Source of the DNA: Bacteroides thetaiotaomicron VPI-5482
GTDB taxonomy: Bacteria > Bacteroidota > Bacteroidia > Bacteroidales > Bacteroidaceae
NCBI RefSeq assembly: GCF_000011065.1
Contig: NC_004663.1
Location: 806,001-870,000, forward strand
Length of the DNA: 64,000 nt
Direction of reading: 5' to 3'
This document shows, one piece after another, positions 43,389 through 52,203 of the stretch. A program made the position numbers and the translations under genes. The notes under the pieces are model-generated. The model was not told the origin of the DNA and searched no databases. It was given only the letters and a program-made list of their open reading frames with translations. The stretch's first letter is position 1. Each line of letters begins with the position of its first letter.

Positions 43389-45053
43389 TTATCCTTTTGC
43401 TTCCTGATACATAAAGCGTTTGATTGATTTCTTCGCAGTCTTTTCAAATTCCTCGAAATGGATTTTGACTTTGCTTATCTGAGAATAATTGGGAAGCTGC
43501 TGATTCAGTTCAACACGATTGGCTTCCATAACTTTTATGATATCGGCCTGTTGCAAGCCATGGGCAAAAGCATCGTCAAAGTCCGGATAAATCAGTGCGA
43601 CCAACTTGTCGTGCTGCAAAACGATCAGTGACTCGGCAACATAAGGCATATTATTCAGTTTGCTTTCTATCTCTTCCGGATAGATATTCTGTCCGCTGGA
43701 AGTCAGAAGCAGATTCTTGCTACGACCGCGAACTGTCACATATCCTTCGTCGTCGATTGTTCCTAAATCACCCGTGTGAAGCCATCCGTTGGCATCAATA
43801 ATTTGTGCCGTCGCTTCCGGATTTTTATAATATCCCAGCATCATATTCATTCCCCTGCATACGATTTCTCCGGCATGTGTTTTAGGGTCGGGCGAGTCGA
43901 TGCGGACTTCCATTCGGGTGGTTGCCTTGCCGCAGGAAGCCAGTTTCAGTGTTTCCCAACGGCTGGAGCAAATAATCGGGCCACATTCGGTCATACCGTA
44001 AGCGATGGTGTAGGGAAAGCCTATCTTTTTGAGGAACGCTTCTACTTCGGCATTGAAAGGAGCACCACCGATAATGATTTCATCGAAGTTCCCACCGAAG
44101 ATTTCCATAGCAGCCTGCCGCGCCAACGATTTGATTTTATCGTTTACAATGGGCACTTTAAGCAATAGTTTACCGATTTTGCTGTCCACTCTCGGAAGAA
44201 TATCTTTTTTGATAATTTTCTCTACGATCAAAGGTACACAGGAGATCACTCTTGGCTTTATTTCTGCAAAAGACTGCGCAATAATCTTCGGAGACGGCAT
44301 ACGTGTCAGGAAGTAAATGTGCGCTCCGGCAGAGAAACCATATAAGAAATCGTATACCATGCCGAATACATGACCCATCGGAAGCATGGAAACGATGTGA
44401 TCGCCCGCTTTCACGGGAAGCATCTCGAAACAGTATGCCACGTTCGACCAAATACTGCGGTAGGGGAGCATGACTCCTTTGGAATATCCGGTAGTGCCGG
44501 AGGTATAATTGATGATAGCCAGTTCTTCCGGACGGTCCTTCCGGTAACAGATATGTTCGGGGCGGAAATTCTTCGGATAACGCTGACCGTAAATAGCGTT
44601 CCGGTGTTCGAAGGCGTAAGTCAGTTTCTCGTTGCGCGATACCAATGCAGTGAAATCGGTGAGTGAAGCGATACCTTCCAGTAGCGGCATTGCGTCTTCA
44701 TTCAGATTTTCCCATGCCTGATCGCCGACAAAGAGTAATTTGGCTTCGGAGTGATTGACGATATTGTGAATATTATCCGCTTTGAACTCATGCAGAATAG
44801 GAACGATGACGGCTCCGTAAGTGATAGTGGCTAAGAAGGTGACTCCCCAATGGGCACTGTTCCGGCCGCAGACTGCTATTTTATCTCCTGGCTGGATACC
44901 GGCACTTTCCAATACAATGTGAAACTTGGCTATCTTGCGCGCTACATCCTTATATTGAAGCGTGATTCCTTTGTAGTCTGTCAATGCATCTTTATCCCAG
45001 TTTTTAATGATGCTCTGTTCAATATAATCAATGAACTGATGTTCTTGTTCCAT
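43389..45053 (-). CDS. Acyl-CoA ligase (AMP-binding)
   Basis: This 554-residue protein belongs to the long-chain fatty acid/acyl-CoA synthetase (ANL) superfamily. Motifs are IINYTSGTTGYSKGVMLP (P-loop A3), AYGMTECGPI (A5), GWLHTGDLGTIDDEGY (A7), RGRSKNLLLTSSGQNIYPEE (A8/A9 hinge) and KTAKKSIKRF with the catalytic Lys near the end. I set the start at MEQEHQFIDY (45053); the upstream Met at 45068 is possible, but the longest frame to 45101 overlaps the promoter. It activates fatty acids to acyl-CoA in the cytoplasm. The exact chain-length preference is unknown. Confidence 0.9.
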   Translation of the reverse strand: MEQEHQFIDYIEQSIIKNWDKDALTDYKGITLQYKDVARKIAKFHIVLESAGIQPGDKIAVCGRNSAHWGVTFLATITYGAVIVPILHEFKADNIHNIVNHSEAKLLFVGDQAWENLNEDAMPLLEGIASLTDFTALVSRNEKLTYAFEHRNAIYGQRYPKNFRPEHICYRKDRPEELAIINYTSGTTGYSKGVMLPYRSIWSNVAYCFEMLPVKAGDHIVSMLPMGHVFGMVYDFLYGFSAGAHIYFLTRMPSPKIIAQSFAEIKPRVISCVPLIVEKIIKKDILPRVDSKIGKLLLKVPIVNDKIKSLARQAAMEIFGGNFDEIIIGGAPFNAEVEAFLKKIGFPYTIAYGMTECGPIICSSRWETLKLASCGKATTRMEVRIDSPDPKTHAGEIVCRGMNMMLGYYKNPEATAQIIDANGWLHTGDLGTIDDEGYVTVRGRSKNLLLTSSGQNIYPEEIESKLNNMPYVAESLIVLQHDKLVALIYPDFDDAFAHGLQQADIIKVMEANRVELNQQLPNYSQISKVKIHFEEFEKTAKKSIKRFMYQEAKG

Positions 45054-45084
45054 TCGATTTTTGCACATTTGATTTAAAATTGCG

Positions 45085-45092
45085 CAAAAATA
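45085..45092 (-). promoter_or_regulatory. -7 box of the acyl-CoA ligase gene
   Basis: The minus strand reads TATTTTTG. It lies within the apparent upstream extension of the frame and shows that the first Met of that frame is not used. Confidence 0.5.
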
Positions 45093-45157
45093 ACATTTCA
45101 TTAACGGAAACCGAAGTTTACAATTAAGTTTTACGGTTAATTAACGGGGGAGGAAAG

Positions 45158-45396
45158 CTGACTAAAAAGTCAGTAGTACCTTTAAATGGGGCTGACTAAA
45201 AAGTCGGTAGTATCTTAACTCTCCTCCTTCGGGAAGGAGGAGTCCCCGTAGGGGGAGGTGGTAGGTGAACACATAACTCTGTTGTTTACAATAGAATAGG
45301 AATAAACCTTATTTTACCTACCACCCCGGCTTTCAGCCACCTCTCCTTTCCGAAAGGAGGGGAATTGGAGATACTATTGACTTTTTAGTCAGTCCC
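45158..45396. repeat. MITE-like element with terminal inverted repeats
   Basis: GCTGACTAAAAAGTC occurs at 45158 and again at 45191, and its complement GACTTTTTAGTCAG ends the element near 45393. The inner left end (CTGACTAAAAAGTCGGTAGTATCT) matches the complement of the right end with two mismatches. Inside are a GC-rich hairpin CTCCTCCTTCGGGAAGGAGGAG (quoted by its arms CTCCTCC and GGAGGAG, 45221-45242), a second hairpin TCCCC/GGGGGA, and the arms GGTGGTAGGT/ACCTACCACC at 45257-45266 and 45316-45325. No open frame is present. Confidence 0.7.
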
Positions 45397-45404
45397 TATA
45401 AACA

Positions 45405-46877
45405 TCAGGATTCGCTGTTGGCTTCCTCGTCCTCTTTGGGCTTTTCGGAGATGAGCAGCAATTTATCGTTCACATGCAGTTTCAGCGTTCCGTTCGGTAT
45501 CAGGAACTCATCCCCACGTTTCACAATCATTACCAGCGTGCCTTTGGGGAGATTCATATCTTTCAGCGTATCTGCCTCTTCCAGCATTTCCTGTGTGATA
45601 GTCATATCTTTGAGGTCTGTATCAATCTCTTCCGGAAGTTCCACTCCGAAATCATTCCCCGTCTTTTCCAGCGGTTTGGACAGATGTAACAGGCGGGCAA
45701 CGAAAGAAACCGTTGTTCCCTGCACTACCAGTGAAACGATTGTGATGAAGAATACGACATTAAAGATAATATTCGATCCTTCGACTCCTGCAACCACCGG
45801 ATAAGTGGCGAAGATAATGGGAACTGCTCCACGCAATCCTACCCAGGAGACGAACAGCCGCGATTTCATTGTAATCTTCCGGAACGGAAGCAAACAGAGG
45901 AACACACTTAACGGGCGACCGATCACAATCATGAAGACACCGATCAATAGTGCTACTGCTGCAACTTCCAGCATTTCATGAGGATTAACGAGAAGTCCGA
46001 GGCAGAGGAACATGATGATCTGGAACAACCAGGTAAGTCCGTCCATGAACGTATAAATGTCTTTGCGGTGCATGATCTTGTTGTTTCCTACCATAATACC
46101 TGCGATATATACGGCAAGGTAACCATTTCCTTTCAGTAAATCAGTGATAGAGAAGGTGAAGAAAACAAACGCCAGCAACAAGATAGGATACAACGCCTGA
46201 TTGTCGATGTTGAGCTTGTTCAGCATACGGATAGCCAGTTTTCCGAGCACGTATCCGGCAGCCGCGCCGACTATAAACTGAATGATGAAAGAAGCGGCGA
46301 TAGCCCCGACTCCCATACCTGCCGATTGGATAAACTGTATCAGGACAATGGTGAGCATGTATGCCATCGGGTCGTTACTTCCACTTTCCAGCTCCAGCAT
46401 GGGGCGGAGGTTGTGTTTCAGATTCATCTTCTGCGAACGCAGGATGGCGAACACCGAAGCCGAGTCCGTAGAGGACATGGTAGATGCCAGTAGCAATGAC
46501 GTGGTGATAGGCAGATAGATATTCGTCCAGCTCATTCCGGACAGCCACCAGATAAATAATCCGGTGAAAAGAGCGGTTAGTAGAACTCCGACGGTAGAAA
46601 GCACGATACCTGGACCTAAAATGGGTTTGATTTCTCTGAATTTCGTATCCATACCTCCCGAAAACAGGATGATGCTTAAAGCAACCATACCGATGAATTG
46701 CGCATCTTTTGCGTCATGAAACTGGAGTCCGAGTCCGTCACTTCCGAACAACATTCCTACTACGAGGAACAGTAATAAGGTGGGCACTCCGAAGCGATAT
46801 CCTGTTTTTCCGACAACGATGCTAACGAAAAGTAAGATAGAACCAATTAGTAGGGTGTTTTCTGCTGTAAATATCAT
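45405..46877 (-). CDS. K+/H+ (CPA1) antiporter, NhaP2/CvrA-like
   Basis: This antiporter of about 490 residues has twelve or so membrane segments (residues about 5-385), with the family's SGGMDTKFREIKP, STMSSTDSASVFAIL, ELESGSNDPMAYML (ion-binding Asp region) and WVGLRGAVPIIFATYP. The cytoplasmic tail (residues about 400-490) contains a TrkA-C domain (KGTLVMIVKRGDEFLIPNG, LHVNDKLLLISE) that usually binds a nucleotide regulator. I chose MIFTAENTLL as the start; an ATG at 46883 adds two residues. It exports K+ or Na+ in exchange for protons. Confidence 0.9.
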   Translation of the reverse strand: MIFTAENTLLIGSILLFVSIVVGKTGYRFGVPTLLLFLVVGMLFGSDGLGLQFHDAKDAQFIGMVALSIILFSGGMDTKFREIKPILGPGIVLSTVGVLLTALFTGLFIWWLSGMSWTNIYLPITTSLLLASTMSSTDSASVFAILRSQKMNLKHNLRPMLELESGSNDPMAYMLTIVLIQFIQSAGMGVGAIAASFIIQFIVGAAAGYVLGKLAIRMLNKLNIDNQALYPILLLAFVFFTFSITDLLKGNGYLAVYIAGIMVGNNKIMHRKDIYTFMDGLTWLFQIIMFLCLGLLVNPHEMLEVAAVALLIGVFMIVIGRPLSVFLCLLPFRKITMKSRLFVSWVGLRGAVPIIFATYPVVAGVEGSNIIFNVVFFITIVSLVVQGTTVSFVARLLHLSKPLEKTGNDFGVELPEEIDTDLKDMTITQEMLEEADTLKDMNLPKGTLVMIVKRGDEFLIPNGTLKLHVNDKLLLISEKPKEDEEANSES

Positions 46878-47012
46878 AGGCAATATATTATTAAGTTATT
46901 AAATGTGTCGTAATAGGTCTCACCGTGCGAAGTTACACATTATTTAAAACAAATAAAGAGTCTTTTTGGATGTATTTTTGTGAAAAAAGGTAGTTAAATT
47001 GTCTAAAAAGAT

Positions 47013-47020
47013 TAATTTTG
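47013..47020 (+). promoter_or_regulatory. -7 box of the uracil permease gene
   Basis: TAATTTTG lies 25 nt upstream of the ATG and has the expected geometry for a short leader. Confidence 0.5.
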
Positions 47021-47045
47021 CACTCAATTAATCTACATCATACTT

Positions 47046-48230
47046 ATGGATTCAAACAATCTTACTCCTTTACGGAAAGGAGTGGTAGGAGTACAATTCT
47101 TGTTTGTAGCTTTCGGAGCTACGGTGCTCGTGCCGCTTTTAGTGGGGCTTGACCCTTCCACCGCCTTGTTCACAGCCGGCATTGGTACACTCATTTTTCA
47201 TGCGGTTACCCGAGGGAAAGTGCCTATCTTTTTAGGAAGTAGTTTTGCGTTTATTGCCCCGATAATAAAAGCGACAGAACTTTACGGATTAGCGGGCACT
47301 CTGTCCGGAATGGTGGGCGTCGCATTGGTTTATTTTGTAATGAGCGCGTTGGTCAAATGGCAAGGGGTGAGGGTGATTGAACGTCTGTTTCCTCCGGTGG
47401 TTATTGGCCCGGTTATTATTCTGATCGGTTTGTCACTCGCGGGGACAGGAGTAAATATGGCGAAGGAGAACTGGGTGCTGGCCTTGTTGTCGCTGGTTAC
47501 GGCAGTCGTTGTCTCGATGAAAGCGAAAGGACTTTTGAAGTTGATTCCTATCTTTTGCGGTATCATTGTCGGTTATCTGGCGGCATGGCTTTTCTATGAT
47601 CTGGATTTGTCCGGTGTGAGGGATGCGGCATGGATCGGGCTGCCGCAGTTCGTGTTTCCCAAGTTCTCATGGGAGCCGATACTGTTTATGATTCCGGTAG
47701 CTATTGCTCCGGTGATAGAGCATATCGGAGATGTATACGTAGTCAATACAGTTACAGGAAAAGACTTCGTGAAAGATCCCGGTCTGCATCGTACGTTGTT
47801 GGGCGATGGGCTGGCTTGCTGCTTTGCCGGATTGGTCGGCGGTCCTCCGGTGACAACTTATTCGGAGGTGACGGGTGCGATGTCATTAACGAAAATCACC
47901 AATCCGCAAGTCATCCGGATTGCTGCCATATCCGCTATCTTATTCTCCGTTGTCGGTAAAATCAGTGCGTTGCTGAAATCCATTCCGAGTGCGGTATTGG
48001 GGGGAATTATGCTTTTGCTGTTCGGAACCATCGCTTGTGCCGGAATAGGTAATCTGGTGAATAACTGTATTGATCTGAGCCGTACAAGAAACATCATCAT
48101 TGTCTCTCTGACATTGACTGTCGGCATTGGCGGAGCTGTTCTCACGTGGGGAGACTTTTCATTATCCGGCATCGGACTGGCCGCTTTGGTCGGAGTACTT
48201 CTTAATTTGATATTACCGAAGGACGATTGA
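47046..48230 (+). CDS. uraA: Uracil permease (NCS2 family)
   Basis: This 394-residue nucleobase transporter has about 14 membrane segments. Family signs are the N-terminal LTPLRKGVVGVQFLFVAFGA, FLGSSFAFIAP, PPVVIGPVIILIGLSLAG, the substrate-site acidic residue in VAIAPVIEHIGDVYVV, and GGPPVTTYSEVTGAM. This pattern is closer to uracil than to xanthine transporters. It imports uracil by proton symport across the inner membrane. Confidence 0.9.
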   Translation: MDSNNLTPLRKGVVGVQFLFVAFGATVLVPLLVGLDPSTALFTAGIGTLIFHAVTRGKVPIFLGSSFAFIAPIIKATELYGLAGTLSGMVGVALVYFVMSALVKWQGVRVIERLFPPVVIGPVIILIGLSLAGTGVNMAKENWVLALLSLVTAVVVSMKAKGLLKLIPIFCGIIVGYLAAWLFYDLDLSGVRDAAWIGLPQFVFPKFSWEPILFMIPVAIAPVIEHIGDVYVVNTVTGKDFVKDPGLHRTLLGDGLACCFAGLVGGPPVTTYSEVTGAMSLTKITNPQVIRIAAISAILFSVVGKISALLKSIPSAVLGGIMLLLFGTIACAGIGNLVNNCIDLSRTRNIIIVSLTLTVGIGGAVLTWGDFSLSGIGLAALVGVLLNLILPKDD

Positions 48231-48266
48231 CTCTGTTCTTGAAATAGTCAGGACTGTGTCAAGGTT

Positions 48267-48319
48267 AATAGTAACTAAACTAGGACCGACTTTTAATCAG
48301 CCCCAGTTTAGTTACTATT
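48267..48319. terminator. Bidirectional terminator between uraA and hcp
   Basis: A perfect 15-bp inverted repeat AATAGTAACTAAACT (48267-48281) and its complement (48305-48319) lies between convergent genes. T-rich DNA follows on the plus side. Confidence 0.7.
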
Positions 48320-48377
48320 GACACTCCTCCTTTTTATATTTAATAGTTAAGGCTTAGCATGTATATACGTCTTGTGT

Positions 48378-50009
48378 TTATGACAAGAACTTCATAATAT
48401 CTTCGTCTGCGGTACTGATGCCACCGATTCCGAATTGTTCGATCAATACGTTTTTTACGTTTGGTGAAAGGAAGGCCGGAAGAGTAGGTCCCAGATGAAT
48501 ATTCTTCACTCCCAGTGCCAGCAATGCCAGCAATACGATCACCGCTTTCTGTTCGTACCATGCGATGTTATATACGATAGGAAGTTTGTTGACGTCGTCC
48601 AATCCGAATACTTCTTTCAGTTTCAGTGCGATGACAGCCAGTGAGTAACTGTCGTTACATTGCCCTGCATCCAATACGCGGGGAATGCCGTTAATGTCAC
48701 CTAAAGCCAGTTTGTTGTATCTGTATTTAGCACAACCGGCAGTCAGGATGACTGTATCTTTCGGAAGTTTCTCGGCAAATTCGGTATAATATTCACGACT
48801 TTTCATACGTCCGTCACATCCTGCCATAACGAAGAACTTACGGATCGCTCCGCTTTTCACGGCTTCTACTACCTTATCCGCCAAAGCCACTACCTGTGCA
48901 TGGGCAAAACCTCCGATCAACGTTCCGCTTTCGATGGCCGTCGGCGGTTGACATTGCTTGGCATGTGCAATCAGTGCGGAGAAATCTTTCGGTTTTCCGT
49001 CTTTGCGTTCGGGGATGTAGTGTGCTCCCTCCAGTCCGCAGGCTCCGGTGATGTAGATACGGTCTTTGTAAGAAGCGTTGGCACGCGGAGGAACGATGCA
49101 GTTACTGGTAAACAGGATCGGTCCGTTGAAACTTTCAAACTCTTCTTTCTGTTTCCACCAGGCATTTCCGTAGTTTCCTGCCAGATGCTTGTATTTTTTC
49201 AGTTGGGGGTAATAATGTGCGGGGAGCATTTCACTGTGAGTGTAAATGTCTATACCTGTTCCTTCGGTCTGTTCCAGCAATTCTTCGAGGTCTTTCAGAT
49301 CATGGCCGCTGATAAGGATACCGGGATTATTGCGGACACCTAGATTCACTTCCGATATTTCCGGATTTCCGTAGCTGTTTGTATTGGCGGCATCCAGTTG
49401 TGCCATGGCGGAAACTCCGTGCTTGCCTGTTGCCAAAGTAAGCTGAACCAATTCTTCCATCGTAATATCATTGCGGGTGAGCTCGGCCAGTGCACTTTGC
49501 ATAAAGGCGAAGATTTCCGGCGACTGGTATCCAAGGTTATGCGCATGCTCAACGTAAGCCGCCATACCTTTCAGTCCGTAGTGTACCAGTTCTTTCAGCG
49601 AACGGATATCTTCGTCGGGTGTGCGAAGTACTCCTACTGTCCTGGCTTTCTCTTCAAACTCATCTTCATTCCCATCCCAAAGACATTCGTCGGGAGCATT
49701 TGCAATGGTTACTTTGCTGGCGAGTTCGTTTTTCAGTTGTAGTCCTTCTTTTATTTTTCTGATGATGGCCGCTTTGTCAAAATTGGCGTTAGTGATGGTG
49801 ATGAACAGGGCATCGTAGATAAATTTGTCTGCTTCTTCAGAAGGATGTCCTTCCCGGCGCAGATGTTCGTTGTACACGGCGATTCCTCGTACTACAAAGA
49901 GCAGCAGGTCTTGCAGGTTAGCCACTTCGGATGTTTTTCCGCATACTCCTTTTAAGGTACAGCCTGTACCCATTGCGGTCTCTTGACATTGATAACAGAA
50001 CATACTCAT
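48378..50009 (-). CDS. hcp: Hybrid cluster protein (hydroxylamine reductase)
   Basis: This 543-residue Hcp has the N-terminal cluster motif Cys5-x2-Cys8-x8-Cys17-x5-Cys23 (FCYQCQETAMGTGC then VCGK), the [4Fe-4S] arrangement of anaerobes. Hybrid-cluster ligands fall in GHDLKDLEELLEQ, TSNCIVPPRAS-like NCIVPP, GACGLEGAHYIPE and AGCAKYRYNKLALG. It reduces nitric oxide (and hydroxylamine in vitro), protecting against nitrosative stress. A palindrome TGTAAC-N4-GTTACA lies at the upstream promoter. The Crp/Fnr gene lies just upstream on the same strand. Confidence 0.95.
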   Translation of the reverse strand: MSMFCYQCQETAMGTGCTLKGVCGKTSEVANLQDLLLFVVRGIAVYNEHLRREGHPSEEADKFIYDALFITITNANFDKAAIIRKIKEGLQLKNELASKVTIANAPDECLWDGNEDEFEEKARTVGVLRTPDEDIRSLKELVHYGLKGMAAYVEHAHNLGYQSPEIFAFMQSALAELTRNDITMEELVQLTLATGKHGVSAMAQLDAANTNSYGNPEISEVNLGVRNNPGILISGHDLKDLEELLEQTEGTGIDIYTHSEMLPAHYYPQLKKYKHLAGNYGNAWWKQKEEFESFNGPILFTSNCIVPPRANASYKDRIYITGACGLEGAHYIPERKDGKPKDFSALIAHAKQCQPPTAIESGTLIGGFAHAQVVALADKVVEAVKSGAIRKFFVMAGCDGRMKSREYYTEFAEKLPKDTVILTAGCAKYRYNKLALGDINGIPRVLDAGQCNDSYSLAVIALKLKEVFGLDDVNKLPIVYNIAWYEQKAVIVLLALLALGVKNIHLGPTLPAFLSPNVKNVLIEQFGIGGISTADEDIMKFLS

Positions 50010-50047
50010 AACTTTTACGTTTTAATTAGTCTTATTGATTATGAACG

Positions 50048-50093
50048 CAAAAGTAGGGGGAAAGTTTGAGGTAAGTTTGTAACCAATGTTACA
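50048..50093 (-). promoter_or_regulatory. hcp promoter with Crp/Fnr-type operator
   Basis: The minus strand has TACTTTTG (50048-50055) as the -7 box. The palindrome TGTAACCAATGTTACA (50078-50093) is centred about 44 nt upstream of the expected start site, near the class II activator position. The sites are visible in sequence, and the binding protein is inferred. Confidence 0.65.
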
Positions 50094-50130
50094 TTGGGCG
50101 AAAAAAAATCGGATGCTATGAGCTAAATTA

Positions 50131-50186
50131 AATTAGCTATAATCATATTCCGATTAGCTATAATGAAAAAAAGATTAGCTATAATG
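50131..50186. repeat. Dispersed AGCTA-rich repeat
   Basis: AATTAGCTAT-N10-CGATTAGCTA at 50131-50160 matches 27501-27530 with three mismatches. Another GATTAGCTATAATGAAA unit follows at 50173. Confidence 0.6.
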
Positions 50187-50206
50187 AAACCGGAGTGAAC
50201 TCTTGG

Positions 50207-50875
50207 TCATTGAATCAGCCGGATCAGCCATTCTTTCTGTAAGATAGTAATCTGTTTCCGGTCGGCTATAATCATACCGTCTTCCTGCATGTGCGACAGT
50301 TCACGTGCCAGAGAAGGACGGGAGACACCGAAGTAATCGCTCAGTTCCTGTTGCGAGCGGTCGAGGGTGATCTGTAGCTGTTGCTGCTGTTTGTATAACC
50401 GTAGCAGATAAGATGCTATCTTTTGCCGGATAGTCTTGAAGGACATAAAGAAAAGCTTATCCGATAGGGTACGGGCATAATTGGCGGATAGATTCATATA
50501 ATTCTCCAGAAACTGCTCGTTCCTACGAAAAAGCTCCAGTACGCTGGCTTTGGGGATTTCGATTACTTCCGTCGGTTCGTTGGCGGTCACTTCTACCGGA
50601 AAGCGATTCTCTTCTCCGAAAAGGAAAAGAGGGGCAAGGGCCCTTGGTGCGGCAATGTCTTCTACTTTGATGAGTCTTCCGGAATAGTCAATCATTTCAC
50701 CACGGACACTTCCTTTGGTCAGTATCACGAGACGGTTGCACACATCTCCCTGTCGTGCCAGTATTTCTCCTTTTCTATAAGAACGGGTGTGGAAACTGAT
50801 CTCTTCCAGATTGGCGGATAACTTCTCCGGAGTAATCCCCCGGAATAATGGGTTATTGGTGAGTGCAGGTGTCAT
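50207..50875 (-). CDS. Crp/Fnr-family transcription regulator
   Basis: This 222-residue regulator has an N-terminal cyclic-nucleotide-like beta roll (KGEILARQGDVCNRLVILTKGSVRG), a long dimerisation helix, and a C-terminal winged helix with LDRSQQELSDYFGVSRPSLARELSHM. No Fnr-type Cys cluster is present at the N-terminus, so it is not a classic Fnr; sensing of NO through haem, as in HcpR, is possible but inferred. It follows the sensor kinase by 11 bp and precedes hcp. It is the candidate to bind the TGTAAC-N4-GTTACA site. Confidence 0.88.
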   Translation of the reverse strand: MTPALTNNPLFRGITPEKLSANLEEISFHTRSYRKGEILARQGDVCNRLVILTKGSVRGEMIDYSGRLIKVEDIAAPRALAPLFLFGEENRFPVEVTANEPTEVIEIPKASVLELFRRNEQFLENYMNLSANYARTLSDKLFFMSFKTIRQKIASYLLRLYKQQQQLQITLDRSQQELSDYFGVSRPSLARELSHMQEDGMIIADRKQITILQKEWLIRLIQ

Positions 50876-50886
50876 AGGCTGGTCTG

Positions 50887-52203
50887 TTATTTGAATTTTA
50901 ATATGAATTTCGTTTCCTTGTTGTCCGGTAACAGCGTGAGGCTTCCACCCGAAAGCCGCATGATCTGACGCGAAATACTTAGTCCGATTCCGCTGCCTCC
51001 TTCTTTGGTAGTGAAGAAAGGGATAAAAATGTGCTCCACTATTTCCGGTGGAATGACGGGACCGTTATTCTTAATCTCAATCAGCACTTCTTCCGTTTCG
51101 TTGCAATAAACCTGAATGTCGATTTGTCCGTCCGGCTGATCACCGATTGCCTGAATCGCATTTTTCAGAAGATTTATGACTACTTGCGAAATCAGATTTT
51201 CATCTGCATGCAGGATCAGGTCGGCAGGATCGATCTTTGTATGGAACGTGATGTGGTCACAAGGATTCTGATGGCGGGCAAGTTCCACCATTCGTTCGAT
51301 GAATGCTTTCAAGTAAAACAATGAAGGTTCCGGAGTCGGTATCCGTGTGAATTTGCGGTAGGATTCTACGAAAGCAAGCAGCCCTTTTCCCGTGGCACTG
51401 ATGGTTTGCAGTCCGTGGCTGATCTCTTCGTCTTTGTCCTCCACCATCGAGAGAAGCGTATCGCTGAGCGAAGTGATGGGAGTCACGGAGTTCATGATCT
51501 CATGAGTCAGTACTCGGGTCAGGCGAATCCATGAATCTATCTCCTTTTCGTCCAGCTCAATATTAATATCATTCAGTGCAAGGATGCGCAGATGTTCTTT
51601 GTGTACATTGATTTCTGACACGCGAATAGACAGATTGACCGTTCCCCGTTCATTGTGAAACACCACTTGCAGCTTATCTCCGGAACAACAACTTTCTATC
51701 TTCTCCATCAGTGTAGCATCTACTTTACTCAACTGGCGGACATGGGTAAATACATTCAGTCCCAAAAGCCGGAGTGCTTCTTTATTTTTCTGATAGACCG
51801 CTCCGTTATCATTGAGCACCAGCAGTCCCGTGCTGACAAAGTCAAGAATCAGTTTGTAGTACTTTTCCTGTTGGGCAGTCTCCGCTTTTACATTATATAA
51901 AATGTGGCCCACCCGATTGAGTGCCCGATTGATCTGTTTACTCTCGGGAGTACCGGACTCTTCGGGGAAACGGAAGGCACTGTCATTATTCTCCAACGCA
52001 TCGATCATGAAGAGCACCTGCTTGATGTGCAGGCGATAAAGCCGGACTTGCCAGATGATACTTAAGATCAGCAGACAGGCACTGACGCTGAACCAGACAT
52101 AAGACTGATGCACGCCCAAACAGATAGTCGCCAGACAGCAAATGACCGTCAGTGATACCCTGAACCAATATTGGTTGGCTACTTGTTGTAGAATCCGGTT
52201 CAT
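50887..52203 (-). CDS. Sensor histidine kinase (NtrY/AtoS-like)
   Basis: The kinase has 438 residues. Two membrane segments lie near the N-terminus (residues about 12-50) with almost no loop, then a PAS-like region (residues about 105-215). The H-box is LTHEIMNSVTPITSLSDTLL, the N-box VINLLKNAIQAIGD, and the G-box GGSGIGLSISRQI. It overlaps the response regulator gene by 4 bp (ATGA type), so it is the partner of the sigma-54 activator. The signal is unknown and may be sensed in or near the membrane. Confidence 0.9.
   Translation of the reverse strand: MNRILQQVANQYWFRVSLTVICCLATICLGVHQSYVWFSVSACLLILSIIWQVRLYRLHIKQVLFMIDALENNDSAFRFPEESGTPESKQINRALNRVGHILYNVKAETAQQEKYYKLILDFVSTGLLVLNDNGAVYQKNKEALRLLGLNVFTHVRQLSKVDATLMEKIESCCSGDKLQVVFHNERGTVNLSIRVSEINVHKEHLRILALNDINIELDEKEIDSWIRLTRVLTHEIMNSVTPITSLSDTLLSMVEDKDEEISHGLQTISATGKGLLAFVESYRKFTRIPTPEPSLFYLKAFIERMVELARHQNPCDHITFHTKIDPADLILHADENLISQVVINLLKNAIQAIGDQPDGQIDIQVYCNETEEVLIEIKNNGPVIPPEIVEHIFIPFFTTKEGGSGIGLSISRQIMRLSGGSLTLLPDNKETKFILKFK

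Noticed and set aside
45158..45396. Complete insertion sequence
   Set aside because: There is no transposase frame between the inverted repeats.
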